A DNA stretch of 19,573 bases, from assembly GCA_900321775.1 (NCBI GenBank), contig ONXE01000020.1, positions 1 to 19,573 on the forward strand, written 5' to 3'. Positions 1-7,125 of this stretch are shown here, piece by piece (position 1 is the stretch's first letter; every line of letters begins with the position of its first letter). This DNA is from an uncultured Bacteroidales bacterium. Lineage in GTDB: Bacteria > Bacteroidota > Bacteroidia > Bacteroidales > Paludibacteraceae. The notes under the pieces are model-generated. The model searched no databases and was not told the origin of the DNA. It saw only the letters and a list, made by a program, of their open reading frames with translations. A program made the position numbers and the translations under genes.

Positions 1-35
1 ATCTGCGCTATATGCGAAAGTTTAAGACGTAAAGA

Positions 36-449
36 ATGCGGCAGGATTCGCACCAAATATACCTACACAATCTTCAACTAATTTGCAAAAGAACCACTTA
101 TTTCAGGACAAGACAGGACGAGTACCACCCACTTCGCCGTCAACTCGTCGCCATCGAGCAGGAATTGGCCGACTCGTACATTTCCCTCCCGCTATACTCC
201 CGGCTTCGTGACCATGCCCTCCGCCGCACCATTACGAACGAAGAACTCTACGTCGTGACCCAGCTCCGAAGTATTGAAGCCGACCTCCTCCTTGGCCGAC
301 CCCTCAACTACCATCTCCTCATCGCCCTCGTCAACCATATCCGCACCAACCCGGACACCTTCCCCGAGTGGCAAAATTCCCCCACCGCAGCCCTTTTTTC
401 GCAAAAATCTTTCCAAAACACCTCCAAAAGTGCCGGTTATTGGTGGTAA
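36..449 (+). CDS. hypothetical protein, unrecognised, possibly a remnant
   Basis: An open frame of 137 residues that I do not recognise. Its centre (about 30-115) is rich in Leu and charged residues and should be mainly helical (for example RRQLVAIEQELADSYI). It uses GC-ending codons, as real genes in this window do, which argues that this part is or was coding. The first 25 residues and the last 20 or so (from SQKSFQNTSK on) are AT-rich and look like run-in and run-off. A stop at 30-32 closes the same frame just upstream, after LRYMRKFKT, so the frame may have been broken there and the gene may have been longer. No signal peptide or membrane segment is visible. It could be the tail of a helical regulator or a decayed gene. 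The start codon is uncertain. Confidence 0.4.
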   Translation: MRQDSHQIYLHNLQLICKRTTYFRTRQDEYHPLRRQLVAIEQELADSYISLPLYSRLRDHALRRTITNEELYVVTQLRSIEADLLLGRPLNYHLLIALVNHIRTNPDTFPEWQNSPTAALFSQKSFQNTSKSAGYWW

Positions 450-463
450 AACGCACTTTTTTC

Positions 464-494
464 TTGCATATATTAGAAAAAAGGTGTAATTTTG
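464..494 (+). promoter_or_regulatory. Bacteroidetes-type promoter for the exported-protein gene
   Basis: TTG at 464-466, a 20-nt spacer, then TAATTTTG at 487-494 match the -33/-7 elements of the Bacteroidetes primary sigma factor (TTTG and TAnnTTTG). Transcription would start around 500. This supports the ATG at 518 over the upstream in-frame ATG at 368, which would precede the promoter. Confidence 0.7.
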
Positions 495-517
495 CAGAAA
501 ATTTAAATGATAATACA

Positions 518-1774
518 ATGAAAAGGTTAACATTAGTTTTTGCTATCATTTTATCTTATACAATAGTTTGTAGTGCTTCCAACTTAAATTTTGAAGACTA
601 CATTTATCCCTTTGGCTGTCGAACGTATTCTTCTTTCGATAGCAAGGGAAATGTCTCTTCAATGACTCAGTATAGTTTTGAATCTCAAAATTTTGATAAT
701 TACCTTGTAGAGGAAGCGTATATAGGTATTGGAAAGATGTCTGCAAAAAACATATATAGATACCATATAGAAGGGAATGCAGTAATTTCAGACTTTCAAA
801 TTCTGCAGAATATATTAACAGGAACCACACGCAACCAAGATAGATTAACAATTTTTGCTTTTCCAAAGGAAGATGAACCATATAATTGGACCGAATCATA
901 TAGAGGAGAGAAGTATCAATGTACATCAGAATATGTGTACCTAAATGCTTCCATATATCACAATATGTCATTTTGGAAAGCCGTTAAAATAACAAGAGAA
1001 AATACTTATCTTATCGGGAAGAAAAAGCATCAAGTTGTAGAAACAAGTTATTGGATAAGCGGATATGGACGTATAATTACTTTGGTAAACTGGGACGGAA
1101 TAGAAAGTACTTCCTCGAAGTTGGATATTTTAGACTTCTTTCAAGAATTGTCACTAGATGAATACAATACGTTAATCCAAAAGAAAAAGGATGAAGCAAT
1201 CTTGAAGAAAAAAATGGAAGAATTCGAAGAGAAAATAAAACCAAAACCGTTTGAAAAGAAATACGCTATCTATCAGCAACCTATAATTGATATAATTGAT
1301 TCTTTGGTTAACACTTTGGAAACAATAGGGAAAGGACCAATGTTAATTACTATTGCTTCAAGTAATGATGTAAGTATACAAGATGGCGCATTTTCATCTT
1401 CTCCAATAATTGGCGAATCTATCAAGGAATATCTATTGAAACTTTTGAAAGACGGGGCAGTGCAGTTAGATACTGCAATAAATCCAAAAACAAATAATAG
1501 CGTTGAAATTCCTTTGATATTAAAGATATCTCTAATACCTGCATTTATTACTGAGCAGTATCCCTTGGATTACAAAAAAAGAATGTGGTATAAAGCAGGT
1601 TCGCATGAACCATTTGAACGTACATCTTCACTTGGAGATATGATTTATACCTCAGCTGAGGAATTTCGTTCTGCCAATAAGAAAGCGAAAAAAATATGTG
1701 TTGTGGTGAAATATATTGATTTTAATGACAATCTTCATTTGAAAGGAGTAGAAAAGATTTACATTCGCGAATAG
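518..1774 (+). CDS. AT-rich exported protein of unknown function
   Basis: A 418-aa protein with a clear Sec signal peptide (MKRLTLVFAIILSYTIVCSA, cleavage near residue 20). The start is set by the promoter ending at 494 and by the signal peptide. The mature part begins NLNFEDYIYP and contains a Tyr/Asn-rich N-terminal half, a Lys/Glu-rich helix likely to form a short coiled coil at about residues 220-245 (KKKDEAILKKKMEEFEEK), and a C-terminal half with mixed strands. There is no lipobox and no domain I recognise. Base composition stands out: three 60-bp lines counted by hand gave 28-42% G+C, against 65% for a line of nqrF. This suggests recent acquisition from an AT-rich donor or relaxed selection. 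It stands alone, with its own promoter and a gap to the next gene. The existence of the gene is well supported; its function is not. Confidence 0.8.
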   Translation: MKRLTLVFAIILSYTIVCSASNLNFEDYIYPFGCRTYSSFDSKGNVSSMTQYSFESQNFDNYLVEEAYIGIGKMSAKNIYRYHIEGNAVISDFQILQNILTGTTRNQDRLTIFAFPKEDEPYNWTESYRGEKYQCTSEYVYLNASIYHNMSFWKAVKITRENTYLIGKKKHQVVETSYWISGYGRIITLVNWDGIESTSSKLDILDFFQELSLDEYNTLIQKKKDEAILKKKMEEFEEKIKPKPFEKKYAIYQQPIIDIIDSLVNTLETIGKGPMLITIASSNDVSIQDGAFSSSPIIGESIKEYLLKLLKDGAVQLDTAINPKTNNSVEIPLILKISLIPAFITEQYPLDYKKRMWYKAGSHEPFERTSSLGDMIYTSAEEFRSANKKAKKICVVVKYIDFNDNLHLKGVEKIYIRE

Positions 1775-1824
1775 GAATCTGATTAAAAATCATTTTTGTC
1801 TTTTCAGCCTCCACCAAAAAGCAG

Positions 1825-1832
1825 TACCTTTG
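1825..1832 (+). promoter_or_regulatory. TAnnTTTG -7 element ahead of the zinc-ribbon/crcB operon
   Basis: TACCTTTG followed by CA matches the Bacteroidetes -7 element. At the usual 20-nt spacing (1802-1804) the upstream box reads TTT, not TTG, so this is a weaker match than the other promoters here. A better TTTG at 1795-1798 lies 26 nt away, which is too far for the usual spacing. Confidence 0.55.
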
Positions 1833-1868
1833 CACCGAAAAACGGATAAACAATGAAAAGATTATAAT

Positions 1869-2600
1869 ATGGAACAGAAATTTTGCCAGAGCTGCGGCAT
1901 GCCGCTCACGGAGGAGGTCCTCGGTACGAATGCCGACGGCACGAAGAATCAAGATTATTGCATCTACTGCTACAAGGACGGCAAGTTCCTGCAGGATTGT
2001 ACGATGGAAGAGATGATTGAGCATTGTGCTCAATTCGTCAATGCCGTCAATGAAGGGTTAGAAAAACCTATTACCAAAGAGGAATACATCGGCATGATGA
2101 AATCGTACTTTCCCCAGCTCAAGCGTTGGCGCCAAACGCTGGATGTGAATAACGATGAAGCCATGAATGCTAATCCCGCTTTGGCCGGGATGAAGGAACT
2201 CATCGGCACAATGGCCGACAAACTGCCCATCGCTTACATCTCGTCAGTGGACCAAGAAGGTTTTCCTTGGACCAAGGCCATGTTGAAGCCACGCAAACGC
2301 GAGGGGATCAAGACGTTCTATTTCACCACCAACACATTCTCCATACGTGTGGCTCAATACAAGGCTAACCCCAAGGCCAGCATCTATTTCTGCGATGCCA
2401 AAGGTTTCAAGGGCATGATGCTGCGCGGTACGATGGAAGTGCTCACGGACGCCGCTTCGAAAGAGATGATCTGGCGCAAAGGCGACACTCAGTACTATCC
2501 CGGCGGCGTCACCGACCCGAATTACTGCGTGCTCAAGTTCACCGCCACCGACGGCCGATTCTACAGCGACTTCTATCCCCGCAGCTTTGTGATTGAGTAA
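1869..2600 (+). CDS. zinc-ribbon domain fused to a pyridoxamine 5'-phosphate oxidase-like FMN split-barrel protein
   Basis: A 243-aa cytoplasmic protein. Residues 1-88 form a putative zinc ribbon with cysteine pairs C6/C9 (FCQSCGMPL) and C31/C34 (DYCIYCYKDG), followed by the helical MTxEEMIE...LKRWRQ segment typical of that family. Residues from about 105 to the end resemble the pyridoxamine 5'-phosphate oxidase/general-stress-protein split barrel (PIAYISSVDQEGFPWTKAML, FTTNTFSIRVAQYKANPKAS). Such proteins bind flavin or a related cofactor and are often uncharacterised reductases. It is the first gene of a likely operon with crcB (36 nt downstream from stop to preferred start) and a membrane-protein gene. 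A four-codon ORF ends 1 nt before its ATG. I infer a redox or stress role; the substrate is unknown. Confidence 0.85.
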   Translation: MEQKFCQSCGMPLTEEVLGTNADGTKNQDYCIYCYKDGKFLQDCTMEEMIEHCAQFVNAVNEGLEKPITKEEYIGMMKSYFPQLKRWRQTLDVNNDEAMNANPALAGMKELIGTMADKLPIAYISSVDQEGFPWTKAMLKPRKREGIKTFYFTTNTFSIRVAQYKANPKASIYFCDAKGFKGMMLRGTMEVLTDAASKEMIWRKGDTQYYPGGVTDPNYCVLKFTATDGRFYSDFYPRSFVIE

Positions 2601-2601
2601 A

Positions 2602-2617
2602 TGTAACAAATGTTACA
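2602..2617. promoter_or_regulatory. perfect 16-bp palindrome upstream of crcB
   Basis: TGTAAC-AAAT-GTTACA is a perfect inverted repeat (6-bp arms, 4-nt centre). It lies between the stop of the preceding gene (2600) and the likely crcB start (2637). Its symmetry and spacing (TGTAA-N6-TTACA) resemble the operators of CRP/FNR-family regulators. No T-run follows, so it is not a classical terminator. The assignment as an operator is inference. Confidence 0.4.
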
Positions 2618-2636
2618 GGATAACACAAAAAACAAT

Positions 2637-3002
2637 ATGTGGAAAGAAATTCTATACGTAGGAGCAGGGAGTTTCGTCGGCGGGGCATTACGGTACGTGG
2701 TTTCGCTGATTCTCAAATATGACGGCGGATTCCCATGGGCGACTTTTGTCGTCAACCTACTCGGATGTTTGCTCATCGGGGTGCTGTGGGGCCTGTTCTG
2801 CCGGGTTCCCAATGTCTCGCAAAACTTGGTTCTCTTTCTTTCTGTAGGTTTGTGCGGCGGTTTCACCACATTCTCCACGTTCTCGAAGGAAAGTGTCATG
2901 CTGATGCAGTCCGGCAACTGGCTCATGCTGGCGCTTTATATTCTTGGCAGCATTCTGTTGGGCGTCGGTTTGGTCGCCGCAGGATACTTTTTGACCAAAT
3001 AA
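2637..3002 (+). CDS. crcB: fluoride ion channel CrcB (Fluc)
   Basis: A small, wholly hydrophobic protein of 121 aa with four membrane segments, the usual size for Fluc channels, which dimerise in the inner membrane and expel F-. Hallmarks seen: GGALRY in helix 1, ATFVVNLLGC (the conserved Asn region) in helix 2, and the GGFTTFSTFSKE signature with the central-Na+ and Phe-box region in helix 3. An upstream in-frame ATG at 2610 would add nine polar residues (MLQDNTKNN) and lies inside a palindrome. The ATG at 2637 (MWKEILYVGAG) matches the normal family N-terminus and is preferred. No fluoride riboswitch fits in the short gap upstream. It is probably co-transcribed with the genes on both sides. 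Confidence 0.93.
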   Translation: MWKEILYVGAGSFVGGALRYVVSLILKYDGGFPWATFVVNLLGCLLIGVLWGLFCRVPNVSQNLVLFLSVGLCGGFTTFSTFSKESVMLMQSGNWLMLALYILGSILLGVGLVAAGYFLTK

Positions 3003-3009
3003 GGAATAA

Positions 3010-3474
3010 ATGATGCTAAATATGAATACCTTTCAAAAGATACTGACTTTGTTCATCGGCATCGGTGCAGTAGGCGGTGCGGTGATGATGTGGGTTGATC
3101 CGACAGGCGCGACATGGGGCGGAGAACCGTTGCTGGAACTCATGCGCGCCAAAATGCCGTGGCCGGATGTGTTCTTTAAGGATTTTGTCTGGTCCGGCTT
3201 CGCCTTGTTGGCGGTAAATGGTCTGACGCAGCTGGGCGCCGCCTGGCTGCTCTTCAAAAACCATCCGCTGGCGCAATGGGCGGTGTTAGCGTGCGGCATC
3301 ATCCTGATGCTTTGGATTGTGGTCGAATGGTGGGCATGGGGCTTCAATCCCATCAGTAATATCTATTTCGCATTCGGTCTCATCGAAGCCGTATCCGCGG
3401 GAATCGGTTTGCACAAAAACAAAGTCAAGGTGGAAGACGCCTTCGACGGCATGACGAAGGATTCCAAACAATGA
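3010..3474 (+). CDS. small integral membrane protein, unknown function
   Basis: A 154-aa protein with about four hydrophobic segments: FQKILTLFIGIGAVGGAVMM at the N-terminus, then VWSGFALLAVNGLTQLGAAW, AVLACGIILMLWIVVEWWAW and IYFAFGLIEAVSAGIGL. The segment after the first helix (WVDPTGATWGGEPLLELM) followed by a short soluble loop and KDFVWSGF resembles the GG...DPSG...PL...FxDFLIPG pattern of small uncharacterised bacterial membrane proteins, a loose match from memory. The tail (KVKVEDAFDGMTKDSKQ) is charged and cytoplasmic. It starts 7 nt after crcB, so it is almost certainly in the same operon. A second ATG at 3022 is an equally possible start. The hairpin at 3489-3516 follows it. Confidence 0.75.
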   Translation: MMLNMNTFQKILTLFIGIGAVGGAVMMWVDPTGATWGGEPLLELMRAKMPWPDVFFKDFVWSGFALLAVNGLTQLGAAWLLFKNHPLAQWAVLACGIILMLWIVVEWWAWGFNPISNIYFAFGLIEAVSAGIGLHKNKVKVEDAFDGMTKDSKQ

Positions 3475-3488
3475 CAATATGCGACACA

Positions 3489-3516
3489 AAAGAGGTGCGA
3501 CGAATCGCACCTCTTT
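3489..3516. terminator. bidirectional hairpin terminator between convergent operons
   Basis: AAAGAGGTGCGA, a CGAA loop, then TCGCACCTCTTT: a perfect 12-bp stem with A/T flanks on both sides. It lies between the stop of the membrane-protein gene (3474) and the stop of nifJ (3536) and can end transcription from both directions. Confidence 0.9.
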
Positions 3517-3535
3517 CTGTTTATGTATCAGGCGA

Positions 3536-6500
3536 TTATGCCCAAACGGTACCGAGCATACGCTGGTAGCTCTTGTAACGCCACTGCGCGTTCTCCTTGG
3601 CGGCAGCGAAGAGTTCCTGAGCCTCGCCGGGGAACTGTTTCATCACGGAAGCGAAGCGGACCTCGCCCTTGAGGTAGTCGTCGAAGAGATCCCAGTTGGG
3701 CTCTTTCGAATCGAGTTCGAACGGATTCTTGCCCTCACCCTCAAGCATTGGGTTGTAACGCCAGAGGTGCCAGTAGCCGCACTCGACAGCCTTCTGTTCC
3801 TCAGCCTGGGACTTGCCCATACCGGCCTTAAGACCGTGGTTGATACAGGGAGCGTAAGCGATGATGAGTGACGGTCCGGGATAAGCCTCAGCCTCGCGGA
3901 TAGCCTTGAGAGTCTGAGCCTGGTCAGCGCCCATAGCAATCTGAGCCACATAGACATATCCATAGGTGGTAGCGATCATACCGAGGTCTTTCTTGCGCAC
4001 GCGCTTGCCGGAAGCAGCGAACTTGGCGATAGCGCCGAGCGGCGTAGCCTTGGAAGCCTGGCCACCGGTATTGGAATAAACCTCGGTGTCCAGCACGAGG
4101 ATGTTGACATCTTCGCCGGAAGCGATTACGTGGTCAAGACCGCCGTAGCCGATATCATAGGAAGCGCCGTCGCCGCCGATGATCCACTGGCTGCGTTTAA
4201 CGATATGGTCTTTGTAGAGCAGGATCTGCTTGCAATAGTCGCAACCGCATTTCTCCATAGCAGCCACCATCGGCTCATAGAGACGTTTGGTTACCTCGGC
4301 ATTGTCTTTGTTCTCGATCCACTCTTTGAACATAGCCTTGAGTTCGTCGGAGCACTTGTCGCATTTCTCGATTGCTTCAGACATGATGCGGGCGATGCGC
4401 TCCTTGATCTTCTTGTGTGCAATCTGCATACCGAGACCGTACTCGCAGAAGTCCTCGAAGAGTGAGTTGGACCAAGCGGGACCGTGACCTTTCTCGTTGA
4501 CGGTGTAAGGCGTAGAAGGAACAGAACCTGAGTAGATGGAAGTACAACCCGTAGCGTTGGCAGCGATTTCGCGGTCACCGAAGAGCTGTGCGATGAGCTT
4601 GACATACGGAGTCTCGCCACATCCTGAGCAAGCGCCGGAGAACTCGAAGAGCGGAGTAGCAAACTGGCTGTTCTTGACGTTTTGGCTGATGTCCACGAGG
4701 TGCTGTTTGCTGGACACTTTCTCCACACAGAATTGCCAGTTCTCAGCCTCAGGCAGTTCGCCTTCGAGGCCCACCATAGACAGAGCCTTGCCGGTCTTGG
4801 GGTTGCCGGGACAAACGTCCACGCAGTTGCCGCAACCGAGGCAGTCCATCACACCCACCTGGATGCGGAAGAACATACCCTTCATGGCAGCCGGTGCCTT
4901 CATCTCGATTACATCGCCCTTGAAGCCCTCTTTCTCCTCTGCGGTCATTACGAACGGACGGAGGCAAGCGTGAGGACAAACATAGGCGCACTTGTTACAC
5001 TGGATACAATTCTCAGCGTTCCATTTCGGTACGAATGCCGAAACGCCGCGTTTCTCGAACTTGGCGGTTCCGGAATACCAGGTACCGTCCTCGATGCCCT
5101 TGAAGGAAGAAACCGGCAGCAAGTCGCCGTCCTGAGCGTTGATAGGACGAACCACTTTGTTGATGAAATCGTCGCCATCGGTGTACACCTTAGGTTGCTC
5201 CTCCAGTTTAGACCAAGCAGGATCAATCTCCAGTTTGTGATACTCGTTACCGCGATCTACGGCAGCGTAGTTCTTGTTAACGACATCTTCGCCCTTCTTG
5301 CCGTAGGACTTCACGATGAAGTGCTTCATCTCCTCGACAGCCTTCTCTACAGGAATCACCTCAGTGATGCGGAAGAAAGCAGACTGGAGGATGGTGTTGG
5401 TGCGGTTGCCCAGACCAATCTCCTGCGCAATCTTGGTTGCGTTGATATAGAATACGTTGATTTGATTGTCAGCGAAGTATTTCTTCACTTTGTTCGGCAG
5501 GTTCTTCACTAGTTCCTCGCCTTCCCACATGGTGTTCAAGAGGAAGGTACCGCCCTTTTGCAGACCGCGTGTTACGTCATACATCTGCAGGTAAGCCTGT
5601 ACGTGGCAAGCCACGAAGTTCGGAGTGGTTACCAAATAGGTCGAGTGGATCGGCTGGTCACCGAAACGCAGGTGGGAGCAGGTAAAGCCGCCGGATTTCT
5701 TCGAGTCGTAGCTGAAGTAAGCCTGGCAATATTTGTCGGTGGACTCACCGATGATCTTCACGGAGTTCTTGTTAGCACCCACGGTACCATCAGCGCCGAG
5801 GCCGTAGAACTTAGCCTGGAAGAGGGAAGCGTCGCCCATTGCGATTTCTTCTCCGACGGGCAGTGAGAGGAAGGTTACGTCGTCCACAACGCCCACGGTG
5901 AAGTGGTTCTTCGGCTCCTTGAGCGCGAGGTTGTCGAACACAGCCAGCATCTGGGCAGGCGTGGTGTCGTTGGAACCCAGACCGTAGCGGCCACCCACCA
6001 CGAGGATGTTCTTCAGTCCAAGCTCGTTGAGTGCGTCGCAAACGTCGAGATAGAGAGGTTCGCCATTAGCGCCGGGCTCTTTGGTGCGGTCCAGAACACA
6101 GATGCGTTCAACGCTCTTCGGGAGTGCCTCTTTGAGGTATTTCAGCGAGAACGGACGATACAGATGTACGTTGATCATACCGAGTTTCTCACCCTTCTCT
6201 GCCTTGTAGTCGATCACCTCGCGGATAGCCTCGCAAGCGGAGCCCATGCAGATGATGATGTTCTTGGCATCGGGTGCTCCGTAGTAGCTGAAGGGGCGGT
6301 ACTTGCGGCCGGTGATAGCCGAGATTTTGTCCATGTAGTCGCTAACGATATCGGGCACTGCGTCGTAGAACGGGTTGCAGGACTCGCGGTGAGCGAAGAA
6401 CACGTCGGGGTTCTCAGCCATACCACGCATTACGGGGCGCATAGGCGAGAGAGCGCGCTCACGGAACTCGCGAAGAGCGTCCTGATCTACCAGCGGCATG

Positions 6501-7075
6501 AGGTCTTCCTGGCTGACCATCTCCACTTTGTTGTACTCGTGCGAGGTGCGGAAACCGTCGAAGAAGTTGAGGAAGGGCACGCGGCTCTTGAGGGTAGCGA
6601 GATGTGCTACTCCAGCCAGGTCCATTACCTCCTGTACGGATGCCTCGGCCAGCATCGCGAAACCGGTCTGGCGGCAAGACATCACGTCCTGATGGTCACC
6701 GAAGATACAGAGAGCGTGTGATGCGAGCGTACGTGCGGACACGTGGAAAACGGTCGGAATCAACTCACCTGCAATCTTGTACATGTTCGGAATCATCAAA
6801 AGCAAACCCTGGGAAGCGGTAAAGGTGGTGGTCAGAGCACCAGCCTGCAGCGAGCCGTGAACGGCACCGGCAGCACCGGCCTCGGACTGCATCTCCTGTA
6901 CCAATACAGTCTCACCAAACATGTTTTTCCGGCCCTGAGCGGCCCACTCGTCCACATTCTCCGCCATCGGAGACGAAGGAGTGATAGGATAGATAGCAGC
7001 TACCTCGCTGAACATATACGCGATATGCGCAGCGGCGGTATTGCCATCACAAGTCATAAATTTCTTTTCTGCCAT
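3536..7075 (-). CDS. nifJ: pyruvate:ferredoxin (flavodoxin) oxidoreductase, single-chain
   Basis: An 1179-aa homodimeric cytoplasmic enzyme that converts pyruvate and CoA to acetyl-CoA and CO2 while reducing ferredoxin or flavodoxin. It has the full length of the one-chain PFOR family. Domains in order: the N-terminal pyrimidine-binding domain (TCDGNTAAAHIAYMFSEVAA, YPITPSSPMAE); the middle CoA-binding region; two [4Fe-4S] ferredoxin motifs at C690/693/696/700 (CIQCNKCAYVCP) and C745/748/751/755 (CLGCGNCVDVCP); then the TPP domain with the proximal-cluster pair C816/C819 (CSGCGE), ATGCTS, the Mg-TPP motif GDGASYDIGYGG near 966, DTEVYSNTGGQASKATP, and the last cluster Cys in YAPCINHG. All key residues are present. 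It starts 50 nt after the ATPase gene, with no clear promoter of its own in that gap. The strong codon bias suggests high expression. Confidence 0.98.
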   Translation of the reverse strand: MAEKKFMTCDGNTAAAHIAYMFSEVAAIYPITPSSPMAENVDEWAAQGRKNMFGETVLVQEMQSEAGAAGAVHGSLQAGALTTTFTASQGLLLMIPNMYKIAGELIPTVFHVSARTLASHALCIFGDHQDVMSCRQTGFAMLAEASVQEVMDLAGVAHLATLKSRVPFLNFFDGFRTSHEYNKVEMVSQEDLMPLVDQDALREFRERALSPMRPVMRGMAENPDVFFAHRESCNPFYDAVPDIVSDYMDKISAITGRKYRPFSYYGAPDAKNIIICMGSACEAIREVIDYKAEKGEKLGMINVHLYRPFSLKYLKEALPKSVERICVLDRTKEPGANGEPLYLDVCDALNELGLKNILVVGGRYGLGSNDTTPAQMLAVFDNLALKEPKNHFTVGVVDDVTFLSLPVGEEIAMGDASLFQAKFYGLGADGTVGANKNSVKIIGESTDKYCQAYFSYDSKKSGGFTCSHLRFGDQPIHSTYLVTTPNFVACHVQAYLQMYDVTRGLQKGGTFLLNTMWEGEELVKNLPNKVKKYFADNQINVFYINATKIAQEIGLGNRTNTILQSAFFRITEVIPVEKAVEEMKHFIVKSYGKKGEDVVNKNYAAVDRGNEYHKLEIDPAWSKLEEQPKVYTDGDDFINKVVRPINAQDGDLLPVSSFKGIEDGTWYSGTAKFEKRGVSAFVPKWNAENCIQCNKCAYVCPHACLRPFVMTAEEKEGFKGDVIEMKAPAAMKGMFFRIQVGVMDCLGCGNCVDVCPGNPKTGKALSMVGLEGELPEAENWQFCVEKVSSKQHLVDISQNVKNSQFATPLFEFSGACSGCGETPYVKLIAQLFGDREIAANATGCTSIYSGSVPSTPYTVNEKGHGPAWSNSLFEDFCEYGLGMQIAHKKIKERIARIMSEAIEKCDKCSDELKAMFKEWIENKDNAEVTKRLYEPMVAAMEKCGCDYCKQILLYKDHIVKRSQWIIGGDGASYDIGYGGLDHVIASGEDVNILVLDTEVYSNTGGQASKATPLGAIAKFAASGKRVRKKDLGMIATTYGYVYVAQIAMGADQAQTLKAIREAEAYPGPSLIIAYAPCINHGLKAGMGKSQAEEQKAVECGYWHLWRYNPMLEGEGKNPFELDSKEPNWDLFDDYLKGEVRFASVMKQFPGEAQELFAAAKENAQWRYKSYQRMLGTVWA

Positions 7076-7125
7076 AGTTGTTTTATTGAATATGATTTTT
7101 GATTTTTCATTGGCGGGATTTATGG

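Noticed and set aside
368..517. Upstream start for the exported protein giving 50 extra residues
   Set aside because: The extension precedes the promoter at 464-494, is not signal-like, and hides the clear signal peptide that starts at 518.
2601..2636. Fluoride riboswitch before crcB
   Set aside because: The gap is only 36 nt and holds just the palindrome; the conserved pseudoknot elements of the crcB motif are not there.
4682..6721. Two long plus-strand open frames (276 and 272 codons) inside nifJ
   Set aside because: They are shadows of the highly codon-biased nifJ on the minus strand.
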